NCBI GenBank assembly: GCA_021292165.1 | Contig: CM037888.1 | Coordinates: 29,997,140-30,061,139, forward strand | DNA: 64,000 nt | Source of the DNA: Shinisaurus crocodilurus | Lineage: Eukaryota > Chordata > Lepidosauria > Squamata > Shinisauridae | Direction of reading: 5' to 3' | The notes under the pieces: model-generated | What the model saw: the letters and a program-made list of their open reading frames with translations, nothing else | Told to the model about the DNA's origin: nothing | Database searches by the model: none | Made by a program: the position numbers and the translations under genes | Shown here: one piece after another, positions 40,690 through 49,190 of the stretch | Position numbering within the stretch: position 1 is the stretch's first letter | Layout of the letters: each line of letters begins with the position of its first letter

Positions 40690-41425
40690 GCGGACACTTA
40701 CCCGAAAGCAGTGACAAAGAGAATGGAGACTTGCCTATTGATATATGTGGCTTTATTGTATGCCTTTATTGTATGCCTGCGAAACATGGACTATCTATAA
40801 ACGTCACTTCCACCTCCTTGAAAGGTTTCATCAACGTTGCCTCCGGAAAATCCTGCGAATTACTTGGGAAGATAGGCGAACAAATGTCAGTGTACTGGAA
40901 GAAGCAAAGACTACTAGCATTGAAAAAATGATCCTTCAACGCCAACTTCAGTGGACCGGTCATGTTGTTCGAATGCCTGACTGCCGTCTCCCAAAGCAGT
41001 TACTTTACTCCCAACTCAAGGATGGAAAGCGGAATATCGGTGGTCAGTATAAGAGGTTTAAAGATGTTCATAAGGCTAATCTAAAAAATGCAATATAAAC
41101 ATCGAAAACTGGGAAGCTCTGGCCCATGAACGATCTAAATGGAGGTTGGCCTTTCACAAAGGTTCCATGGACTTTGAAGAAGCCCGAGTGCAAGGTGAAA
41201 GGGAGAAACGTGCTAAGCGAAAAGCACGTCAAATGAATCCTTTACAAGACCGTCTTCCATCTGGTAACCTGTGTCCTCACTGTGGGAAGCTGTGTGGATC
41301 TAGAATTGGCCTCCACAGTCACTTACGGACCCATCGCTAGAGTCTACACAATCTTCTTTAGAATCTCCTCCTTTTATCCCGGAAGACAATCTTACTCGGT
41401 CTCACGAGTGATCGCCTGATGATGA
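40690..41425 (+). mobile_element. LINE RT C-terminal region ending in a C2H2 zinc finger
   Basis: Translation gives Y-A-C-E-T-W-T-I-Y-K-R-H, L-E-R-F-H-Q-R-C-L-R-K-I-L-R, W-T-G-H-V-V-R-M-P-D, then after a frame break W-E-A-L-A-H-E-R-S-K-W-R and a terminal finger C-P-H-C-G-K-L-C...H-S-H-L-R-T-H-R with stop at 41338. These are the post-RT region words of an APE-type LINE common in metazoans. The 3' end carries GATGATGAT repeats. The clade is not assigned. At least one break near 41095 inactivates it. Confidence 0.85.
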
Positions 41426-42185
41426 TGATGATGATATGTGGCCGCTCTGTCCTGGATCATGCAAGACTTCTGTGGCACAGAAAGCCTTGCATCCAGATTC
41501 AGTCATACATACTTCTCAGAGCAGATCCGCTGAAACCAACAGGACTTACGTTAGCATCCACCAGCAGATCTAGAAAAGCAGTTTCACACACACACGCACA
41601 CACACACACACACCATAAAACCATGCAGTTATGCAGCCTGGCTTCCAGAAACTTGCGCAGGATGGAAAAGGGAAGCCCTAACACCCCACCACCACCACCA
41701 CCAAGCGCCCATCTCTGGGGCCCTGAGCAAATGCATTAGCCATTAGGCAACGCTTCCCTGTGAATGTTTATTCAGGATTAACCACGATCAGAAAGGCCAA
41801 CCCCACGGGGCGCCTCTCCTCCTCCATTTAAATCTGCAACTAAGCTACAAGCTTCCCCTGTTCAGCGCCCGTAATTTCCTATGAGTTCTGCTCGGCTGGG
41901 TAGAAAAATCATCCCGGAATGCATTTGGCAGCAAACAAACTCAGGATTGAGCTGAAATGGATTTAAAAAGTCAGAGTTTGACTTGACTGCTCTTTTAATA
42001 TCTGCTCACTAAAAAAATGACACTCAAAAGCAATGGAAAAATCTGGTTTTCTAAGGCAAGAAATAGACCTCGCAGATACATTTTATTTCTTTGAAAGATT
42101 TGTACCTTTTTGGGGGGGGGGGGATAATTGTTTGATTGTCACTTATGATAAAGTAAAACAAAACAAAAAAACCGAAAAGTCTTAC
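41426..42185. other. No gene seen
   Basis: Includes half a GGATCCAGA-type MITE (41489-41555), an AC microsatellite (41586-41613) and unique sequence. A G run lies at 42112-42122. Confidence 0.4.
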
Positions 42186-42268
42186 AGTGCAATCCTATAC
42201 CTGCTCACTCAGAAGGAAGTCTCACTGAGTTGAATGGGGGCTTACTCCCAGGTAAGCGCATTGCTGCC
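42186..42268. mobile_element. TACTCAGAAGTAAG-type MITE
   Basis: GTGCAATCCTATACCTGCTC, ACTCAGAAGGAAGTC, TTGAATGGGGGCTTACTCCC. It abuts the Harbinger-like MITE at 42272. Confidence 0.65.
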
Positions 42269-42271
42269 TTA

Positions 42272-42396
42272 GGGCACAATCCTATAGCATATTTAGACAG
42301 GAAAAAGGCCCTAAAAAGTCCAAGCATTCCCCAGTGGGGAATGCTGGGACTTGTTGGACTTTCTATTCTGTCTAAATATGCATAGGGACTGCACCC
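42272..42396. mobile_element. Harbinger-like palindromic MITE (copy 7, best preserved)
   Basis: GGGCACAATCCTATAGCATA to GCATAGGGACTGCACCC, 125 bp. TTA on both sides (42269-42271 and 42397-42399) supports a 3-bp duplication of PIF/Harbinger type. Arms meet at ATTCCCCAGTGGGGAAT. Confidence 0.8.
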
Positions 42397-42527
42397 TTAG
42401 TGTGGTGCCTAAAACACATCAGGTTAGGGACCGGGTGAACAGCCCAGGCACAAGTGTCCCAAGTGCAGGCCTCTGCCATCGGCCAGGGGGCCAAGGGCCT
42501 CGGTGAAGGTGCACCCTCTCTCTAGCG

Positions 42528-42662
42528 CAGTGTTCTCCAACCTTGGGTCCCCAGATGTTTTTGGCCTACAACTCCCAGCATGCCCCAGCCAGCGTAGCTG
42601 GCTGGGGCATGCTGGGAGTTGTAGGCCAAAAACATCTGGGGACCCAAGGTTGGAGAACACTG
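42528..42662. mobile_element. hAT-like near-perfect palindrome (copy 6)
   Basis: 135 bp, arms complementary almost throughout. Flanks ctctagcg / ctctagca match at 7 of 8 and fit the TCTAG target core. Confidence 0.95.
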
Positions 42663-42909
42663 CTCTAGCAGGAAGAATATCAGGGCAAGGGAGAGACCAG
42701 AATGGCCCCCATCCATCGGCCAAGGGAGGAACAACTGCAGGGAGCTGGCTAACATTAAGCCCCAGCCAGCCACCAGTGGCCCTGGGAGTACAGAGCTGGA
42801 GGAAAGCTCATTCCGGCTCCATCCACCGGCCAGAGGGCTAAGGGCTTCTGGGTTGCCTCGGTACATGCATTGTGAGGATCATCCAGCTGAGAGGTAGGGC
42901 ATAAATCTA

Positions 42910-43279
42910 GGGTTGGATCCAGACTTAGTCATACTTAGCGCAGACCTACTGAAATTAAGCTTTTAAAAATTGTTACATTTATACCCCGCCTTTTTTCCTG
43001 CAAGGAACCCAAGGCGGCTTACATAATCCTCCTCTCCATTTTATCCTCACAACAACCCTGTGAGGTAGGTTAGGCTGAGAGTCAGTGACTGGGCCAAAGT
43101 CCCCCTAGGGAGCTTCATGGCCAAGCGGGGACTAGAACCCGGGTCTCCCGAGTCCCAGTCCAACACTCTCGCCACTACACCACACTGGCTCTCATTAGTC
43201 CCGTTGACTAATGAGAGCTAGTTGTCCCGTCGATTTCAATGGTCTTACTCTAAGCATGACTAAGTCTGGATCCAACCCA
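42910..43279. mobile_element. GGGTTGGATCCAGA-type MITE split by a SINE
   Basis: Left GGGTTGGATCCAGACTTAGT, CATACTTAGCGCAGACC; right GTCTTACTCTAAGCATGAC, TAAGTCTGGATCCAACCC. The SINE at 42966-43194 interrupts it. Confidence 0.75.
42966..43194 (-). mobile_element. Sauria-type tRNA SINE, nested
   Basis: Minus strand: GAGCCAGTGTGGTGTAGTGG, GGGTTCTAGTCCCCGC, CTAACCTACCTCACAGGG, AGCCGCCTTGGGTTCCTTGC, GGCGGGGTATAAATG. The lineage is well preserved. Confidence 0.92.
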
Positions 43280-43618
43280 ACATAAATAAAAAATAAAGGT
43301 GTCAGAACTGTGCTGAGGTGGGCCAGGAGCCACGGAGAAGCCAGGAGCCAAAGTCAAAGCATAAGTCAGAACCAAAAGGTAAGCCAGGAGACAGAATCAG
43401 GGGGCAAGTCAGAAGGACAGAGGAATACCCCCAGAGCACAGGAAGACCATGTTGCTCTCCAGCAAGGCTCAACGGGAAGGAGTCCTTTTATACTCCTCCT
43501 TCCTGCCCAGGAGGATCCAATGGGCAGCCTGGGTAGGCGGAGTCTGAGGGTACTTCACTGAGAAGCTGCCTGCAGTTCAATGGTTCACCACACGGGGCAG
43601 CTGCACAGGGCTTTAAAG

Positions 43619-43862
43619 CAGGGCCAGTGTTGCATAGTGGTTAGAGCATTGGACTGGGACTTGGGAGACCCGGGTTCTAGTCCCCACTCGGCCATGAAGC
43701 TCACTGGGTGACTTTGGGCTGCTCACTGACTCTCAGCCCAACCTACCTCACAGGGCTGTTGTGAGGATAAAATGGAGAGGAGGAGGAGGAGGAGGAGGAG
43801 GAGGAGGATTACTGTATGTAAGCCGCCTTGGGTTCCTTGCTGGAAAAAAGGTAGGATATAAA
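43619..43862 (+). mobile_element. Sauria-type tRNA SINE with (GGA)n expansion
   Basis: GCCAGTGTTGCATAGTGGTT, CCGGGTTCTAGTCCCC, ATAAAATGGAGAGGAGGAGG expanded to about ten GGA units, GTAAGCCGCCTTGGGTTCC, ending ATATAAATA where the mariner MITE starts. Confidence 0.9.
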
Positions 43863-43864
43863 TA

Positions 43865-44076
43865 CAGTCATGCCTTGGATTGAGAGCATAATTCGTTCCG
43901 GAAACGTGCTTGTAATCCAAAACACTCTTATATCAAAACGAAATCCGTACTACAGTACTTGTCTTGCAAGACGTCGCTTGTATATCAAGTAAAAAAAAAT
44001 TAAGTAAATATTTAAAAATTTGCTTGTCTTGCAAAACGCTCTCAAACCAAGTTACTTGCAATCCAAGGTATGACTG
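43865..44076. mobile_element. Tc1/mariner-type MITE (copy 2), in the SINE tail
   Basis: CAGTCATGCCTTGGATTG and CAATCCAAGGTATGACTG termini with TA on both sides. Subterminal CATAATTCGTTCCGGAAACG and TCTTGCAAAACGCTCTC as in copies 1 and 3. Confidence 0.9.
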
Positions 44077-44703
44077 TATAATAAATAAATACAGTTTCAA
44101 AACGGTACTTTGAATTACACTCAGAACCAGACAGGAAGGTTCAAACTGGCGAGGTGTTCCATGTGACTAGTCTTGATCAGTATCTAACTGCTGTGGGTAG
44201 AACTGAACGTTGTTTCTGAGTGGGCTTCAAAGGCAGACTCATGCACAATGCACTGCAGTAGTCTAGCCTCGATGTTGATCCAGAAATTTGTTGTTCCCAT
44301 TGGAAACTAGGGCTGGTTTTCCAAGTGATCCTAAGGAGGTTTTTTTTGGCGGGGGGGGCAGCACACTTACTTGGGAGTAAGCTCCAGGGACCTCAGAGGA
44401 ACATAGGTACTTTGAAGTAAACACGCACAGAATCAAGGTGCACATAACACTTCTTCACATTTTACTGTGAAGTAGAAATTGGGATAGCTGGGCTCTCTTG
44501 CACTGGCGGCTTGAACTGCAGACATAGTAAGCGGGCGATCCTCTTTAACTCCACCTCACGGAAAGACTTGCCTGCTGTTTTCTTCCAATCAAAGCTACTG
44601 TTAAAGGCAGAGGAGCAGGCCAAGCCCATTTCCCCCCCCCCTAGTCAGTTGGCAACCATGAAAACCAGCTGAGAAAGGTAAAGCGATGGAGTTGAGAAAG
44701 AGC
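44077..44703. other. No gene seen
   Basis: Mostly unique sequence. A partial TTACTTGGGAGTAAGCTCC word at 44370 is a remnant of the TACTCAGAAGTAAG-type MITE. Confidence 0.4.
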
Positions 44704-44827
44704 CACCTTGGGTCCCCAGATGTTTTTGGCCTACAACTCCCAGCATGCCCCAGCCAGCATAGCTGGCTGGGGCATGCTGGGAGTTGTAGGCCAAAAACAT
44801 CTGGGGACCCAAGGTTGAGAAACACTG
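44704..44827. mobile_element. hAT-like palindrome (copy 7, left terminus lost)
   Basis: Begins within the left arm at ACCTTGGGTCCCCAGATG, keeps the full centre (CCAGCATAGCTGG) and the right arm to AACACTG at 44827. The left CAGTGTTCTCCA is deleted and no duplication can be assigned. Confidence 0.9.
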
Positions 44828-44879
44828 TGCCAAAGGCACAGCGAGGGGGTGGGTGGAGGGTGGAGGGGCGGGGGAGTGC

Positions 44880-44911
44880 TGCCGCCGCTGCCGCCGCTGC
44901 CGCCGCTGCCA
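44880..44911. repeat. (GCCGCCGCT)n minisatellite
   Basis: A nine-base unit repeated about three and a half times, read directly. Confidence 0.9.
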
Positions 44912-45789
44912 CTCACCTTGGTGGCTGCCAGCAAACATACATTTTATAACACCCCATAAAAGTCGAACTACCTGAAAGGTCATTGGGCCTTCTCCAAGAT
45001 TGCACTGGGTCCTTTGGGCTCATTTGCTGACACTTTTATGAATCCATGCTTAATTTCAACTGGGAGGCTATAAAACCTTTTTATAGTGATGTTTGCCATG
45101 CTGAAAAATGATCAGTAAAAATCAAGAGCTGGAACGTCTTCATCAGCCGCATGCAGACGGGCAGGCTTCTCCCCCCCCCCCGCCCCGGCTTCATCTCCCC
45201 AGCTGAAATTGCCCCTCCCCTGCCCCCCCGAAGCTGCTCTTTGCCCCACAGGACAAAAAAAATGGTAGCTGACCTGTGACATTCTCCGTCGCCTCTGCCA
45301 AAGGGAGGAAGCTCTGCAGCGTCACGAGGCAAGTGGGACCCAGTGCTGCGACTTCTGCCTTGCTGGGGGGGTCTAACCCCACCTGTGGGACTTCTGCCTT
45401 GCCTCCTTGCGGACCCAGGTCCAGCAAAACGCCACCCCAACCCCCTGATGCTGCAACAACTCTGGGAGCTGGTGCATAAAGACCAGGCCCCGGCAGGGGC
45501 GGGGCTGCTGCCAAAGGGGGCAACCCCAAAAGGGGTCGTCCGCTTTGGGGGGAGCCACTTTGGGGGTACACGAGGGTGAGGGCCTATCCCCCTGCTCAAT
45601 AGGAGGGAGGGGAGGGGGCCGCTTGTTGCCATTCTGTCACACAAAAGATGTGCTTTTCGAAGGAGGGGGCCCCATTGGGAATCAGGGGGAAACCATCGCG
45701 GTTATATGGGGCAGAGGGAGATACACGGAGCGGGGAGACAGTTACGCCGCAATGAGAGACAGTGCGACAATAGGGCGTTGGCTGTGCCC
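44912..45789. other. GC-rich stretch, probably 5' part of the following LINE
   Basis: Open frames on both strands (about 45081-45644) show no domain. From about 45500 the sequence leads directly into the LINE endonuclease ORF, so part of it may be that LINE's 5' region. Confidence 0.35.
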
Positions 45790-46667
45790 ACATTGTCCCC
45801 ACCGCAACAGACCCCCCTGGGTTGAAACTGCTGCTGCTGAATGCCCGGTCAGCGAGGGGCCAAACCACGGCTATATCCAGGACTGGATCCCGGATGGGCG
45901 TGCCGACCTGGCCTGCATTACAGAGACCTGGTTGGATGAAGTTGGGGTGGCTGGCTGTTAATCTCTCTCAGCTCTGCCTTCCAGGGTTCTCTGTCCAGCA
46001 GCAGGCAAGACCTGGGGAGGGCGGAGAGGTGGGGTGGCAGTGGTCTATCGGGATTCCCTCCCCCTGACCAGGTGTCCACCCCACAGTCTGCTGGGCGGTT
46101 CGAGTGTGTGCATTTGAAGGCGGGTGCCGAGGACGGAAAAGGGATTCTGTTGGTGTGCCGTCCGCCCCGCTCCTCAACAGTCTCCCTTCCTGAGCTAGCC
46201 GGGGTAGTCTCGGGGTTGGTGGTGCTGGAGGGAGACCCCTCGGCTTGTTGTGCTGGCGGATTTCAACATCCATGCTGAGGCTGCCCTCTCAGGAGTGGCT
46301 TGGGACTTCATGCCTGCCATGACAACCATGGGTCTGTCCCAAATGATATCTGGCCCCCACCCATGGTGCTGGGCGCACTCTGGACCTCCTCGTGCTCTGT
46401 GCTGGACGGGGCGATGGTGATCTGAGAGTGGAGGAACTCCCTGTAGTTCCGTTGTCATGGACAGATCACTACCTGGTGGGGTTTAGACTTGCTGGCACTC
46501 GGAACCTCTGCAGGGGTGGAGGGCTGATTAAAATGGTCTGCCCCAGGAGGCTGATGGATCCGAATGGTTTCCTGATGGCTCTTGGGGATTTTTCTGTTGC
46601 CTCGGCAGGCAATTCTGTGGAAGTCCTGGCCTGTCTCTGGAACAGGGAAATGACGTCATGACATCCT
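45790..46667 (+). mobile_element. L2-like LINE, APE endonuclease domain remnant
   Basis: Readable with several frameshifts: L-L-L-L-N-A-R-S, A-D-L-A-C-I-T-E-T-W-L-D-E (endonuclease Glu motif), V-A-V-V-Y-R-D-S-L-P, L-A-D-F-N-I-H (catalytic D-x-N-x-H), L-D-L-V-L-C-A-G, W-T-D-H-Y-L-V (S/T-D-H motif). The RT core that should follow is absent. Confidence 0.85.
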
Positions 46668-47775
46668 GATTAGCAAGCTAGCTAAAAGTGGGCTGGATGG
46701 AACAACTATCAGGTGGATCCACAATTGGCTACAGAACCGGACTCAAAGAGTGCTTATCAATGGTTCCTTCTCAAACTGGGGAGAGGTAACGAGCGGGGTA
46801 CCACAGGGCTCAGTCCTGGGCCCGGTGCTCTTCAACATTTTTATTAATGACTTGGATGAGGAGGTGCAGGGAATGCTTATCAAATTTGCAGATGACACAA
46901 AGTTGGGTGGAACAGCTAATACTCTGGAAGACAGAAACAAAATTCAAAGCGATCTTGATAGGCTGGAGCGCTGGGCCAAAAACAACAGAATGAAATTTAA
47001 TAGGGATCAATGCCAAGTGCTGCACCTAGGGAAAGGAAACCAAATGCAGAGTTACAGAATGGGGAACACTTGGCTCAACAATACTACAAGTAAGAAGGAT
47101 CTTGCTTGGAATTGTTGTAGATCACAAACTGAATATGAGCCAGCAATGCGATGTGGCTGCAAAGAAGGCAAATGCTATTTGGGGTTGCATTAATAGAAGT
47201 ATAGCTTCCAAATCGCGTGAAGTGATAATTCCCCTTTACTCGGCACTGGTTAGGCCTCATCTTGAGTACTGCGTCCAGTTCTGGGCACCACACTTTAAGA
47301 AGGATGTAGACAAACTGGAGAGGGTTCAGAGGAGGGCAACAAGGATGATAAAGGGACTGGAAACAAGGCCCTATGAGGAGAGACTGAAAGAACTGGGCAT
47401 GTTTAGCCTTCAGAAGAGGAGACTGAGGGGACATATGATCGCACTCTTCCAGTACTTGAAGGGTTGTCACACAGAGGAGGGCCAGGATCTCTTCTCCATC
47501 ATCCCAGTTTGCAGGACACGGAATAATGGGCTCAAGTTACAGGAACCCAGATTCCACCTAAACGTCAGGAAAAATTTCCTGACTGTCAGAGCAATAAGAC
47601 AATGGAACCAACTACCTAGGGAGGTGGTGGGCTCTCCCAATCTGGAGGCATTCAAGGTGCAGCTAGACGGCCATCTGTCAGGGATGCTTTGACCTGGATT
47701 CCTGCATTGAGCAGGGGGCTGAACTCGATGGCCTTGTAGGCCCCTTCCAACTCTACTTTTCTATGATTCTATGAA
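46668..47775 (+). mobile_element. CR1 LINE, partial RT to 3' end
   Basis: V-P-Q-G-S-V-L-G-P-V-L-F-N-I-F-I (RT block 4), F-A-D-D-T-K-L-G (catalytic block), W-A-K-N-N-R-M-K-F-N, then after a frameshift near 47095 L-G-I-V-V-D-H-K-L-N, P-L-Y-S-A-L-V-R-P-H-L-E-Y-C and L-F-Q-Y-L-K-G. It ends with the CR1 terminal repeats TTTTCTATGATTCTATGA. This is the longest CR1 in the window. It is 5'-truncated within RT and inactive. Confidence 0.96.
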
Positions 47776-48210
47776 AGGCTCACTGCCTCAGAGCAGGCAG
47801 GAGAGGAGAATGCAGATGGGGGAGAGAATCCTACCTGAGAGAGTGCCTCCTCCCATAATGTCAGAGCCTGCCCGGTCGCTGAGGTCATCAGATGACATGC
47901 TCCTGGTGGTTCCTCATGGACCTTTGGCCCAATTGGAGTCCACCAGGAGAAGAGCCTTCAGTGTGGTGGCTCCATTTCTGTGGAACTCCCTGCCTCTGGA
48001 GCTCAGGCAGGCTCCGACATTGTGCTGCTTTCATCGCCTGCTGAAGACCTCCTTGTTCCGGGAAGCCTTCTCTGCTCTCCAACCACCATTTTAATGATAC
48101 CTTGTTTCCAATGTATTGTTTTTTGTTTCTTTTATCTGTTTTTATCTTTTTATTGTTCACCACTCCAGAATCTATGGACTGATATACAAATACTATAAAT
48201 AAATAATAAA
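47776..48210 (+). mobile_element. L2-like LINE, C-terminal ORF2 and 3' tail (continuation of 45790 element)
   Basis: S-T-R-R-R-A-F-S-V-V-A-P-F-L-W-N-S-L-P and R-L-L-K-T-S-L-F-R-E-A-F, then tail words CAATGTATTGTTTTTTGTTT, GTTCACCACTCCAGAATC and (AATA)n at 48198-48215. Probably the 3' part of the same copy as the endonuclease fragment, separated by the CR1. Confidence 0.85.
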
Positions 48211-48431
48211 TAAAAACATCCCGGGTTCGGACAACATGCTAGTCGGTCTCCTCCACCATGGCGAGACATATCATATTTCTGTTTAGATTATAGTTATTAT
48301 TTCTAAATTTGCGCCTATCCATATGCATTTACATATGCAAATGTTATGCAAATTGTCATCATCTTTTTTCGTTATGTGTTTCCTCTTTTTTTTTGGTGAT
48401 GCATAAGTGGCTGCCCTATGGGGAGTCTGGC
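48211..48431. other. AT-rich spacer, nothing recognised
   Basis: Unique AT-rich sequence between LINE remnants. Confidence 0.4.
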
Positions 48432-48590
48432 CTAAGAACATAAGAAGATCCACGCTGGATCAGACCAAGGGTCCATCTAGTCCAGCATTCTGTTCAAACA
48501 GTGGCCAACCAGCTGCCCATGGGATCCCATGAGCAGGACCTGAGTGCAACAGCACCCTACCGCCCATGTTCCCCAGCAACTGGTGTACCC

Positions 48591-48787
48591 AGGCAGTGTG
48601 GCATAGTGGTGAGAGTGTTGGCCTGGGACTTGGGAGATCCGGGTTCTAGTCCCCGCTCGGCCATGAAGCTCGCTTTGGGCCAGTCACTGACTCTCAGCCT
48701 AACCTACCTCACAGGGTTGTTGTGAGGATAAAATGGATAAGCCGCCTTGGTTCCTTGCAGGAAAAAAGGCGGGGTATAAATATAATA
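48591..48787 (+). mobile_element. Sauria-type tRNA SINE, nested, with internal deletion
   Basis: AGGCAGTGTGGCATAGTGGT, GGGTTCTAGTCCCCGC, CTAACCTACCTCACAGGG, then ATAAAATGGATAAGCCGCC (the GGA region is deleted), ending TATAAATATAATA at the mariner MITE. Confidence 0.9.
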
Positions 48788-49040
48788 CAGTAATACCTTG
48801 GATTGCAAGTAACTTGGTCTGAGAGCGTTTTGCAAGACAAGCACATTTTCAAATATTTATTTATTTATTTTTTACTTGGTATACAAGCAACGTCTTGCAA
48901 TGCAAGTACTGTTGTACGGCTTAAATTAAAAATCTCTGTACAAAATTTTTTTGGGGGGGGATTTCATTTTGATATAAGAGTGTTTTGGATTACAAGCACG
49001 TTTCCGGAACGAATTATGCTCTCAATCCAAGGCATGACTG
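48788..49040. mobile_element. Tc1/mariner-type MITE (copy 3), in the SINE tail
   Basis: CAGTAATACCTTGGATTGC to CAATCCAAGGCATGACTG with TA on both sides. In reverse orientation relative to 43865. The interior has GTTTCCGGAACGAATTATGC. Confidence 0.92.
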
Positions 49041-49190
49041 TAAATAAAATAAACAAAATAATAGGCAGACTGCCTCTGATACTGGAGGCAGCATATAGCC
49101 AATCAGGACTAGTAGCCATTGATAGCCTTCTCCTACATGAATTTGTCCAGTCCCCTTTTAAAGCCCTCCAAATTGGTGGCCCGGCAAGAC

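Larger units (their letters stand above)
48432..49190 (+). mobile_element. LINE 3'-UTR-type repeat (GGATCAGACCAAGG family), split by SINE plus MITE
   Basis: Left part 48432-48590 (AACATAAGAAGATCCACGC, GACCAAGGGTCCATC, CCCCAGCAACTGGTGTACCC) and right part 49062-49190 (GGCAGACTGCCTCTGATACT, GACTAGTAGCCATTGATAGC) are continuous after removing 48591-49061. Confidence 0.75.

Noticed and set aside
43310..43561. An 83-codon Gln/Ser/Lys-rich frame
   Set aside because: The purine-rich sequence AGCCAGGAGCCA/AAGTCAGA repeats create it. No homologue or splice context recognised.
45081..45644. A 187-codon open frame on the minus strand
   Set aside because: Low-complexity Gly/Pro/Arg-rich translation in GC-rich sequence leading into a LINE, with no recognisable domain.
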